Positions 1-5,119 of a stretch of 5,695 nt of DNA are shown here, piece after piece. The notes beneath the pieces were generated by a model that saw only the letters and a program-made list of their open reading frames with translations, was not told the origin of the DNA and made no database searches. Within the stretch, counting starts at the first letter, position 1; each line of letters opens with the position of its first letter. Both the position numbers and the translations under genes were made by a program. Source of the DNA: an uncultured Clostridia bacterium (GTDB lineage Bacteria > Bacillota > Clostridia > Oscillospirales > Acutalibacteraceae); NCBI GenBank assembly GCA_947168785.1, contig CAMVNL010000179.1:1-5695 (forward strand), read 5' to 3'.

Positions 1-301
1 AGCCGGACAGGTTGAAGGTCTTGAGCATTTCGGGATCGTTGAAGCCCTTGTCGCAGAGCACGGGGGCGTAGGCGATGGCCGCGTGGCCCTTGGAAAGGAT
101 GAAGCGGTCACGGTCCTCCCACTGGGGGTCTTCGACCTTGATCTTCAGATATTTGTGATAGAGAACGGTCAGCAGGTCCATCACGCTGAGGCCGCCGCCG
201 ATGTGACCGGAACCGGCCCACTGGGTGGTCTGCAGGCAGAGCTTGCGAAGTTCATGCGCTTTCTTTTCAAGAGCAAGCCACTCTTGTTTTGTCAAGGACA
301 T
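1..301 (-). CDS. Transketolase, N-terminal (TPP-binding) subunit, partial
   Basis: The visible 100 residues match the start of transketolase. SGHIGGGLS (residues 31-39) carries the cofactor-region His33, and DRFILSKGHA (65-74) is the conserved strand and loop with His73. Transketolases move two-carbon ketol units between sugar phosphates in the cytoplasmic non-oxidative pentose phosphate pathway, using thiamine diphosphate. In many Firmicutes the enzyme is split into an N subunit of roughly 270-280 aa and a separate C subunit. The short leader before the first motif fits either the split or the full form; the split form is my inference, since the 3' part lies outside the window. The ATG at 301-299 is chosen because GGAGGT (311-316) lies 9 nt upstream. 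Another ATG at 308-306 is out of frame and only 2 nt from that site. The gene follows the aminotransferase on the same strand after a 152-bp gap containing an inverted repeat, so co-transcription is likely but not certain. Confidence 0.92.
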   Translation of the reverse strand, partial: MSLTKQEWLALEKKAHELRKLCLQTTQWAGSGHIGGGLSVMDLLTVLYHKYLKIKVEDPQWEDRDRFILSKGHAAIAYAPVLCDKGFNDPEMLKTFNLSG

Positions 302-310
302 AAATCATTT

Positions 311-316
311 ACCTCC
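311..316 (-). promoter_or_regulatory. Ribosome binding site of the transketolase gene
   Basis: GGAGGT on the minus strand, 9 nt before the ATG at 301-299. It decides between two nearby ATG codons: the one at 308-306 is too close and opens a frame of only 13 codons. Confidence 0.8.
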
Positions 317-340
317 GTTATATCGTTTTTTCATGCAGGG

Positions 341-446
341 AAAAAGTTGAAAGTTAAAAGGGAAAAGTTAAAAATCGGAAGCCTTCGGCTTGATCATTAT
401 CAGAAGCACTTTGCGTTCCCGTTTTAACTTTCAACTTTCAACTTTT
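341..446. repeat. AT-rich inverted-repeat element with AACTTTC heptamers
   Basis: The left arm (341-364) and right arm (416-446) are inverted copies of an AAAAGTTGAAAGTT...AAAA(C)GGGAA pattern. The right arm has one extra heptamer: two perfect AACTTTC units at 426-432 and 433-439, followed by AACTTTTC at 440-447. Between the arms is a small hairpin, AAGCC-TTC-GGCTT (379-391). The element begins a few bases after the aminotransferase stop codon and fills most of the gap before the transketolase. The layout resembles small non-coding mobile or REP/MITE-type elements, and it could also fold as a long weak hairpin in the transcript. No target-site duplication was found, so the mobile origin is inference. 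There is no gene in this 152-bp gap. Confidence 0.5.
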
Positions 447-453
447 CACTTTT

Positions 454-1704
454 TTAATACTTGCTTCTGATCGCCTTGAAGGAATCGTCGGCCACTTCCA
501 GGGTGCGCTCGATATCCTCGTCCGTCAGGGAGGCGTTCAGGAAGTGGTTGTGGTGCGAGGTGATATAGATGCCGCGGTGCACCATCTCCTGGACCCAATC
601 CTGATGGATCAGCAGGGAGTCGTCGTCCGCCAGGCGCAGATAGAACAGCGCCGGTTCGCCGGAGACCACCAGATTGAAGCCGTTGGCGGCGGCCACTTCC
701 TTGAGGCCGTTGGTCAGCTTCAGGCCCTTTTCACGGAAAAGCTTGGGCGCGTCCAGCGCTTTCAGCTTGTTGATGCAGGCGATGCCGGCCGCGAAGGGAA
801 CGGCGCTCATCCAGTAGGAGCCCGTGTAGCTCAGGGAGCTCATGGAGGACTTCAGGAACTCCTTGCCGCAGAGGGCGGAGACGTTCCAGCCGTTGGCGAT
901 GGCCTTGCAGAAGCAGATCAGGTCCGCCTCGAAGCCGTAGAAGTGGTCGGAGCCCGCCAGATCCAGACGGAAGCCCGCGCGCACGTCGTCCACGATCAGC
1001 ACGATGCCCTTCTCGGTGCACAGCTTTCTGACCTTCTGCCAGTAGCCTTCCTCGGGCAGCACGTTGTCATAGAAGTTGCCGTGGAGGTAGGGGGTGGAGA
1101 TGAACGCGGCGATCTCGCCTTCGTTCTCGGCCACCAGCTTTTCCAGCGCCTCGAAGTCGTTCCAGTCCACGTACAGGTTGTTGGCCACGTCCTCGGGCAG
1201 AACGCCGGGATAGTCCACCTTCTGGGTCCACATGGAAACGCCGTGATAGAAGCCGTTGACGAAGATGATCTTCTTGCGGTGAGTATAAGCTCTGGCGCAC
1301 ATGATGGCGCCCTGGGTGGTGTCGTTGCCGTTCTTCATGAAGAAGGCCCAGTCGGCGGAAGCGACGGTATCCACCATCAGCTCGGCCAGCTCCAGGATTT
1401 TCGTGGAGGGCGTGGTGACGCAGTTCTCTTTCTTGGCCTGCTCGATGGCGGCGGCGTCCACGTCGGGATCGTTATAGCCCAGCACGTTGGGGCCGTAGGC
1501 GCACATATAGTCGATGAACTTGTTGCCGTCCACATCCCAGAAATAGGACTTTTCCGCGTGGTCGGTGAAGAAGGGCCAGCTCGTGGGGGGAATCCAGCAG
1601 CCTTCCGCGGGGCCCTGATGGCCGTACAGACCGGAAGGGATCACCTTGCAGGCTCTTTTGTATAATTCGTTGCTTTTTGCGTAGTTATAATATTTGGATG
1701 CCAT
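454..1704 (-). CDS. Class-III PLP aminotransferase, glutamate-1-semialdehyde aminomutase-like
   Basis: A complete 416-aa protein of normal length for fold-type I class-III aminotransferases. Landmarks in order: an N-terminal YFWDVDGNKFIDY strand (54-66); the phosphate-cup region MKNGNDTT (123-130); FYHG (152-155), whose His154 would stack on the PLP ring; VDDVRAGFR (238-246), where Asp239 should pair with the pyridine nitrogen; and FCKAIANGW (265-273), with Lys267 as the predicted Schiff-base lysine. TGSYW (294-298) matches the region that usually contacts PLP phosphate. The enzyme should be a cytoplasmic aminotransferase or aminomutase. The overall order is closest to glutamate-1-semialdehyde aminomutase, but the key motifs deviate (DDV instead of DEV; STPYLHGN where the family usually has an E-P motif) and no tetrapyrrole genes are nearby, so a haem role is unlikely. 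The start follows AGGAGGA with 14 nt separating it from the upstream SCP2-like gene, which indicates one operon. The substrate is unknown. Confidence 0.9.
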   Translation of the reverse strand: MASKYYNYAKSNELYKRACKVIPSGLYGHQGPAEGCWIPPTSWPFFTDHAEKSYFWDVDGNKFIDYMCAYGPNVLGYNDPDVDAAAIEQAKKENCVTTPSTKILELAELMVDTVASADWAFFMKNGNDTTQGAIMCARAYTHRKKIIFVNGFYHGVSMWTQKVDYPGVLPEDVANNLYVDWNDFEALEKLVAENEGEIAAFISTPYLHGNFYDNVLPEEGYWQKVRKLCTEKGIVLIVDDVRAGFRLDLAGSDHFYGFEADLICFCKAIANGWNVSALCGKEFLKSSMSSLSYTGSYWMSAVPFAAGIACINKLKALDAPKLFREKGLKLTNGLKEVAAANGFNLVVSGEPALFYLRLADDDSLLIHQDWVQEMVHRGIYITSHHNHFLNASLTDEDIERTLEVADDSFKAIRSKY

Positions 1705-1718
1705 TATTCTCTTCCTCC

Positions 1719-2480
1719 TTATGCCAGATACAGGGCGACGCGGTCAAGAATGCGGTTGACGTTGTCGATCATGTTGATCATACCGCCCATGGCGATGGTG
1801 CCTTCGCCGATGCAGGCCACGGAGTTGACCTTGCCGTCAAACAGGTCGCGGGCCAGCTCGATGCTCTCGAACTCCATGATGGCGCGATACTTCTCGGGAT
1901 TCTTCTTGATGGTGACCATGTGGTGGTCGCACACGCGGATGCCGGCGGCGGGACCGTTCTTGATGGACATCTTGATGACGCCGTCGGGGATCAGGTGCGC
2001 GCTGAAGCGGCCGATCTCGTCGCGGTTGCCGATCTGGGACAGGGCGACGGTGATCAGGTAGAACATCAGCTTGGTGCTGGTCTCAAAGAAGGCCTTGTCC
2101 TCCAGATCCTTGGGATCGGGACGGAGATACTTGGTCAGCAGGTCCGTCAGGGGCATAAAGCTCTTGAGAAGGAAGCCGATGTGCAGCAGGCCCTTGGTGG
2201 GGATGGGGGTCACGGTGCCGTCGATCATGCCGTTGAACTTTTCGCAGGAAGAAAACGGGATGCGGATGGTGGCCTTGGGATTGCACCCGTCCTCAAGCCG
2301 GCAGTAGCCGTTCTTGAAGTACAGCGTGGCGGCAGGGCCGTTCTTCACGTCGAAGCCGATGGAGATGGGCTTCTTGTTCTTCAGCAGGGCTCTGGCGTTC
2401 TCATCCAGCTCGCAGAGGTTTTCGAGAGTACCGAAGATCGCATACATGTTGATGTACGCAAGGGTTTTTGAATCTGTCAA
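1719..2480 (-). CDS. Protein with two SCP2-like halves, first gene of the operon
   Basis: A 253-aa soluble protein without signal peptide. It appears to contain two related halves, residues about 35-120 and 165-252. Each begins with a strand ending in NGPAA (47-51 and 175-179), continues through strands and a stretch of the type 'F-x-S-x-E-x...G', then has a short 'GxGxIxxGGM'-like or 'TKGLLHIGFLL' turn and a C-terminal helix. This resembles SCP2 sterol-carrier-type lipid-binding domains, a family also seen in bacteria as small hydrophobic-ligand binders; the family call is by pattern, not by search. The start is a TTG at 2480-2478, supported by AGGAGG 8 nt upstream; a nearby ATG is out of frame. 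It directly precedes the aminotransferase, whose ribosome binding site overlaps this gene's TAA stop. A role in binding a hydrophobic substrate or assisting the aminotransferase is inference only. Confidence 0.75.
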   Translation of the reverse strand: MTDSKTLAYINMYAIFGTLENLCELDENARALLKNKKPISIGFDVKNGPAATLYFKNGYCRLEDGCNPKATIRIPFSSCEKFNGMIDGTVTPIPTKGLLHIGFLLKSFMPLTDLLTKYLRPDPKDLEDKAFFETSTKLMFYLITVALSQIGNRDEIGRFSAHLIPDGVIKMSIKNGPAAGIRVCDHHMVTIKKNPEKYRAIMEFESIELARDLFDGKVNSVACIGEGTIAMGGMINMIDNVNRILDRVALYLA

Positions 2481-2488
2481 AACACATT

Positions 2489-2494
2489 CCTCCT
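2489..2494 (-). promoter_or_regulatory. Ribosome binding site that fixes a TTG start
   Basis: A perfect AGGAGG on the minus strand, 8 nt before TTG at 2480-2478. The ATG lying between them is in another frame that closes after about 28 codons, so TTG is the only sensible start. Confidence 0.8.
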
Positions 2495-2537
2495 ATTTTT
2501 TCAAAGGCTGTCGTCCTCTGATTGATATACACCAGTT

Positions 2538-2566
2538 ATTTTACCAAAATAAAGCGGCAAAGTCAA
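2538..2566 (-). promoter_or_regulatory. Sigma-A type promoter of the SCP2-aminotransferase operon
   Basis: TTGACT (2566-2561) and TAAAAT (2543-2538) are separated by exactly 17 bp on the minus strand, one mismatch from consensus in each box. The expected transcript start near 2531 leaves a leader of about 50 nt before the TTG start. The promoter lies just downstream of the terminator of the small-peptide unit, so the two units are separately transcribed. Confidence 0.8.
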
Positions 2567-2597
2567 TTGCTATTTATCAAGTATTTACAATACCGCT

Positions 2598-2635
2598 AAA
2601 AAAAGATAACGCCCGATGGGTAACAGCATCGGGCG
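2598..2635 (-). terminator. Intrinsic terminator of the two-peptide unit
   Basis: On the minus strand a perfect 9-bp stem (CGCCCGATG at 2635-2627 pairing with CATCGGGCG at 2618-2610) with an 8-nt loop is followed, after five bases, by seven T residues (2604-2598). It starts 15 nt after the stop codon of the 35-aa peptide gene. On the plus strand the stem lacks a T-tract, so it works only in the minus direction. It insulates the peptide genes from the downstream operon promoter. Confidence 0.85.
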
Positions 2636-2650
2636 AAATCCGTGTTTGTC

Positions 2651-2758
2651 TTATTTTGAAATGTTGGAAACCAGATCCGTAATGCTCTGGATCATGCTCT
2701 GGATCAGATTGATGATGGTTTCAAAGGCCTTTTTGAAGGTTTCCGCAAAATTTTCCAT
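2651..2758 (-). CDS. Small amphipathic peptide, 35 aa, second of a pair
   Basis: A 35-codon gene starting at ATG 2758-2756 and ending in TAA. It starts MENFAETFKKAF and ends LVSNISK. It is preceded by AAGGAG about 7 nt upstream and followed by a strong terminator. The hydrophobic residues F4, F8, F12, I15, I19, M22, I26, L29/V30 and I33 recur every 3-4 positions, giving one continuous amphipathic helix over nearly the full length; charges are three Lys against three Glu and one Asp. There is no signal sequence, leader or double-glycine motif and no cysteine. Size and helical pattern recall phenol-soluble modulins and leaderless bacteriocins, but I recognise no family and claim no homology. 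The gene lies 21 nt after the 26-aa peptide gene and shares its promoter and terminator. An alternative is a membrane-associated regulatory or type I toxin-like peptide. Confidence 0.72.
   Translation of the reverse strand: MENFAETFKKAFETIINLIQSMIQSITDLVSNISK
2682..2705. repeat. Perfect 12-bp tandem duplication inside the 35-aa peptide gene
   Basis: ATGCTCTGGATC occurs twice without gap on the plus strand (2682-2693 and 2694-2705). It is in frame and encodes a repeated four-residue unit (I-Q-S-M then I-Q-S-I) in the middle of the helix. A four-residue insertion roughly preserves the helical face. Confidence 0.85.
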
Positions 2759-2779
2759 GGGACCACTCCTTTCCTTATA

Positions 2780-2860
2780 TCAGAAAATGCTGAAAAAGGA
2801 AACAACGCCGCTGAAACCGCCAAACAGATTCTTGACGTAATTGATAATTACCTGAAACAT
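2780..2860 (-). CDS. Small amphipathic hydrophobic peptide, 26 aa, first of a pair
   Basis: A 26-codon gene starting at ATG 2860-2858 and ending in TGA. It begins MFQVIINYVKNLF and ends FFSIF. Its upstream AAAAGGGTG (2875-2867) is a modest ribosome binding site. Polar or small residues fall at 3, 7, 10, 14, 17, 21 and 24, a strict 4-3-4-3 spacing, while nearly all others are large hydrophobics; this is an almost ideal amphipathic helix. There is one Lys and no acidic residue, so net charge is slightly positive. No leader or export signal is seen. It is the same length as staphylococcal delta-haemolysin and like it is a single short helix, but sequence similarity is not claimed. A leaderless antimicrobial, a surfactant peptide, a signalling peptide or a holin-like toxin are all possible. 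It is the promoter-proximal gene of a two-gene unit with the 35-aa peptide. Confidence 0.7.
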   Translation of the reverse strand: MFQVIINYVKNLFGGFSGVVSFFSIF

Positions 2861-2877
2861 GATATACACCCTTTTAT

Positions 2878-2908
2878 TCAATCGAATTGATGCACTCTTC
2901 CTCAGTGC
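2878..2908 (-). promoter_or_regulatory. Palindromes in the leader of the two-peptide mRNA
   Basis: Two small inverted repeats lie between the predicted transcript start (near 2908) and the first peptide gene. One is GCACT-N7-AGTGC (2892-2908), which would form a hairpin at the very 5' end of the RNA. The other is TCAAT-CGA-ATTGA (2878-2890), just ahead of the ribosome binding site. They could protect the mRNA, control translation, or be a DNA operator; the sequence does not say which. Confidence 0.4.
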
Positions 2909-2910
2909 GT

Positions 2911-2936
2911 TGTCATTTTATCACAGATTTATGACA
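2911..2936. promoter_or_regulatory. Candidate operator TGTCAT-N14-ATGACA over the peptide promoter
   Basis: A perfect 6-bp inverted repeat with 20 bp between half-site centres, about two helical turns, which suits a dimeric repressor or activator. The left half-site overlaps the -10 box of the peptide promoter (2915-2920), so binding would be expected to block transcription. The binding protein is not identifiable here. Confidence 0.4.
2915..2923 (-). promoter_or_regulatory. Extended -10 promoter of the two-peptide unit
   Basis: TGA-TAAAAT on the minus strand (TG at 2923-2922, hexamer 2920-2915) is an extended -10 element. No good -35 box is visible at 16-18 bp, which is usual for extended -10 promoters or for those needing an activator. 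Transcription would start near 2908, about 48 nt ahead of the 26-aa peptide gene. Confidence 0.6.
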
Positions 2937-3048
2937 GAACTATGAACAAAAAAGCAAATTGTGTTTTTTGTGTGCCAAAATTCAGGTTCTGTTTTTGTGG
3001 ATTTTCGACAAACAACAGTAATTGTGCAAAAAAACGCCGATTTGATGA
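2937..3048. other. AT-rich divergent control region with A/T tracts
   Basis: This non-coding stretch lies between the divergent promoters of the peptide unit and the sugar symporter. It contains runs of A or T at 2948-2953, 2964-2969, 2992-2996 and 3028-3034, a direct repeat TTTTTGTG (2965-2972 and 2992-2999), and a repeat of AATTGTG (2957-2963 and 3020-3026). The tracts may cause curvature or serve as binding sites. No gene is supported here. Confidence 0.4.
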
Positions 3049-3077
3049 TTGTAAAATGGAAAGCGATACAGTATAAT
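3049..3077 (+). promoter_or_regulatory. Promoter of the GPH symporter gene
   Basis: TTGTAA (3049-3054) and a perfect TATAAT (3072-3077) with a 17-bp spacer. Transcription should start near 3084, leaving a leader of about 33 nt. Its position inside the longer open frame is also why the downstream ATG is taken as the real start of the symporter. Confidence 0.75.
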
Positions 3078-3116
3078 TCTCTTATATCCGAAATACTGCA
3101 GAGAGGCTGTGATCGT

Positions 3117-4613
3117 ATGGCTGACAAATACGTATCGAAGAAAGAACTCTGGATGTTTTCTCTGGGCGGCCTTGGGCAGGGCATGATTTATGCCATGATG
3201 TCCAGCTACATCAGCGACTATTACATGAGCGTGCTGCATCTGGCGCCGGTCTTTGTGCTGCTGCTGATGCTGCTGGCCCGGGTATGGGACGCGGTCAACG
3301 ACCCGTTGATGGGTATGATCGTGGACAAGCACACCACCCGGTGGGGCAAAATGAAGCCCTATATTCTCTTTGCCGCCGGTCCCATCGCCGTGCTCACGGT
3401 GCTGATGTACCTGAGCCCCTCGCTGGACGGCAGCAAGCTGGCGATCTACTGCGCCGTCGTCTACGTGCTGTGGGGCATGATGTACACCATGGCGGACGTC
3501 CCCTTCTGGGGGCTGCCCAACGTGCTGACCCCCAACGCGGAAGAGCGCAGCAGCGTGATCTCCTTCAGCAAGATCTGGAACTCCATCGGTTCCGCCCTGC
3601 CGGAAGTGTTCTTCTTCATCGCGGGCTTCGTGCTGCCCAAGGTCATCAGCACCGCCAACCCCGTGGAGTATGAGAAAAAGCGCTACCTGATCATCGCCTG
3701 CACGGTGGTATTCATCGGCATCATCCTCTACGTCAATTCCTATTTCCATATCAAGGAACGGGCGCTGCCCCCTGTCAAGCAGCGCAAGCCCGGCGACCCC
3801 TCGCAGCTGAAGCGCGTATTCACCTGCAAGCCCCTGCTGCTGGTCATCCTGATGGGCGTGCTGTCCTCCGGCCGTTATATGGTGCAGGCCGCCGCCATCC
3901 ACGTGGGCCGCTACGCCTTCTATATCGGGCCGGACCTGGCCGGCATGACGCTGGAAGAAAAGACCGCCGCCATCTCCGCTTCGGTCTCCACCGTCAAGAC
4001 CATCTTCCAGGTGTGCGCCATCGTGGGCATGTTCGGCGCAACGCTCCTGATGCCCCTGCTGATGAAGAAGTTCGACTATAAGAAGCTGTTGATCACCACC
4101 TGCCTGGCCGGCTTCGTTTCCAGCATCGGCACCACCCTCATCGGCTGGTTCCTGCCAAACCCCATGAACCTTTACGTCTGCATCCCCTTCGTCATCATCT
4201 CCTGCATTCCGCTGGGCGTGATCAATACGATCTCCATCGCCATGATCTACGACTGCCTCGACTATATGGAGCTGAAAAACGGTTTCCGGGACAACGCGCT
4301 GGGCGCGGCGTGTCAGGGCTTTATCAACAAGCTGGGCTCCGCCGTTTCCACCTGCGGCATCGTGGTGATGTATATGGTGATCGGCTTCAAGCCCGCCGAA
4401 ATGCTGAGCGACAGCGTCATCGTCGCTGCGACGGAGCTGGCGAAATGGCAGAACTTCGCCATGTTCTCGCTGGTTTCCATCGTTCCCGGCGTCAGCCTTC
4501 TGCTGTGCGCCCTGCCCATGTTCTTCTATCAGATCTCCGGCGAGAAGAAAAAGAAAATGCAGGCGGACCTGCAGGCCAAGCGCGAGGCAGAGGGCTTTAC
4601 TTTGTCTGAGTAA
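3117..4613 (+). CDS. GPH-family (MelB-like) cation:sugar symporter
   Basis: A 498-aa integral membrane protein with about 12 predicted helices, typical for the glycoside-pentoside-hexuronide:cation symporter family within the major facilitator superfamily. ARVWDAVNDPLMG (54-66) is the helix II signature; Asp58 and Asp62 correspond to the MelB cation-site aspartates. DKHTTRWGKMKPY (70-82) is the following cytoplasmic loop, and MADVPFWGL (125-133), with Asp127, matches the helix IV acidic motif. DYMELKNGFRDNA (382-394) and GFINKLGSA (401-409) are the late family motifs. It should import a sugar, glycoside or uronate with Na+ or H+; the substrate cannot be told. The ATG at 3117 is chosen over an in-frame ATG at 2961 because the family motifs start right after it, GAGAGG lies 10 nt upstream, and the promoter -10 box lies in between. 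It is divergent from the metabolic genes and convergent with the 158-aa gene 29 bp away. Confidence 0.93.
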   Translation: MADKYVSKKELWMFSLGGLGQGMIYAMMSSYISDYYMSVLHLAPVFVLLLMLLARVWDAVNDPLMGMIVDKHTTRWGKMKPYILFAAGPIAVLTVLMYLSPSLDGSKLAIYCAVVYVLWGMMYTMADVPFWGLPNVLTPNAEERSSVISFSKIWNSIGSALPEVFFFIAGFVLPKVISTANPVEYEKKRYLIIACTVVFIGIILYVNSYFHIKERALPPVKQRKPGDPSQLKRVFTCKPLLLVILMGVLSSGRYMVQAAAIHVGRYAFYIGPDLAGMTLEEKTAAISASVSTVKTIFQVCAIVGMFGATLLMPLLMKKFDYKKLLITTCLAGFVSSIGTTLIGWFLPNPMNLYVCIPFVIISCIPLGVINTISIAMIYDCLDYMELKNGFRDNALGAACQGFINKLGSAVSTCGIVVMYMVIGFKPAEMLSDSVIVAATELAKWQNFAMFSLVSIVPGVSLLLCALPMFFYQISGEKKKKMQADLQAKREAEGFTLSE

Positions 4614-4642
4614 AAAGGAGATCAGCTGCCGACGGCGCGACC

Positions 4643-5119
4643 CTACGTCAGAAGGTACATCAGAGACAGCAAAAGACCCTCGTCGCCGTTTTCCTGAGAC
4701 AGCAACAGGAAGAGGGACAGGAGAAACATTTTCTCCGTCTCTTCGCGGCTCATCTCACCGAATACGTTGCGCAGCGCGAAGGGAAGCGATTGTCCCCGCG
4801 CTGCGCTTTGTCTTTCCTCCCCCCGCCGTTCCTTTTGCCGCGGCGGCTTTTCCGCCGTTTTTTCCGGTGGTTCCGTCTGCGGGGACGCGACTTGCCTCTT
4901 TTCAGGCGAGGGGAACTCCACCGGCAGACTGATGGCTCTGGCGTGTTGTTCAGGCGGCAGTTCCCCGCTCGTCGGCTCCTCCCGCTCCGGCGGAGAAGAA
5001 ACGCGGAGGGGCGGGTCGAAGCGTTCCGCCACGAAGCGGGACCTGCGGCGCATCTCCATCACTCTGGCCTTCGCCTCTTCCTGCATCCGCATGATGTCCT
5101 GATAGGAATAGTCGCTCAT
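4643..5119 (-). CDS. Unknown 158-aa protein, disordered middle and hydrophobic C-terminus
   Basis: Third gene of a three-gene cassette. It has a charged helical N-terminus (residues 1-34, starting MSDYSYQDIMRMQEEAK), then a long low-complexity section rich in Pro, Glu, Arg and Ser (about 35-110) that is probably disordered. It ends in two short hydrophobic segments (131-140 and 149-157, each leucine-rich) separated by the polar SQENGDEG. The C-terminal Leu-rich pair resembles the end of uncharacterised small clostridial proteins I have seen in similar cassettes; function is unknown. The segments are too short for ordinary transmembrane helices and may be a packing or membrane-associating hairpin. 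The start overlaps the preceding gene by four bases (ATGA) and has GGAGG 7 nt upstream. It ends 29 bp from the convergent symporter gene with no clear terminator between. Confidence 0.85.
   Translation of the reverse strand: MSDYSYQDIMRMQEEAKARVMEMRRRSRFVAERFDPPLRVSSPPEREEPTSGELPPEQHARAISLPVEFPSPEKRQVASPQTEPPEKTAEKPPRQKERRGEERQSAARGQSLPFALRNVFGEMSREETEKMFLLSLFLLLSQENGDEGLLLSLMYLLT

Noticed and set aside
320..330. TATAAC as a -10 box for a separate transketolase promoter
   Set aside because: No -35 box at the right distance, and the start would fall inside the ribosome binding site.
83..427. Plus-strand open frame across the transketolase start and the inverted repeat
   Set aside because: It is antisense to transketolase over most of its length and ends in the repeat element; no motif or ribosome binding site supports it.
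544..1665. Long plus-strand open frame opposite the aminotransferase gene
   Set aside because: It is the antisense shadow of a gene with clear PLP-enzyme motifs; the translation is a Gly/His/Val-rich low-complexity product with no recognisable motif.
2832..2860. Antisense promoter (TTGACG) that would make a type I antitoxin RNA against the 26-aa peptide
   Set aside because: No -10 box at 16-18 bp; the nearest AT-rich hexamer is about 23 bp away.
2882..2899. Five-codon leader frame starting at GTG before the 26-aa peptide gene
   Set aside because: The purine-rich stretch before it is only about 3 nt away, too close to act as a ribosome binding site.
3056..3070. Catabolite-repression (cre) like site between the symporter promoter boxes
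   Set aside because: The outer bases fit the consensus but the essential central CG is GC here, so it is not supportable.
2961..3116. 52-residue in-frame N-terminal extension of the symporter
   Set aside because: The segment contains the symporter promoter, has no ribosome binding site before its ATG, and the family starts near the ATG at 3117.
4614..4642. Bidirectional terminator between the convergent genes
   Set aside because: Only a 3-4 bp GC stem is present and the T-run is far from it.
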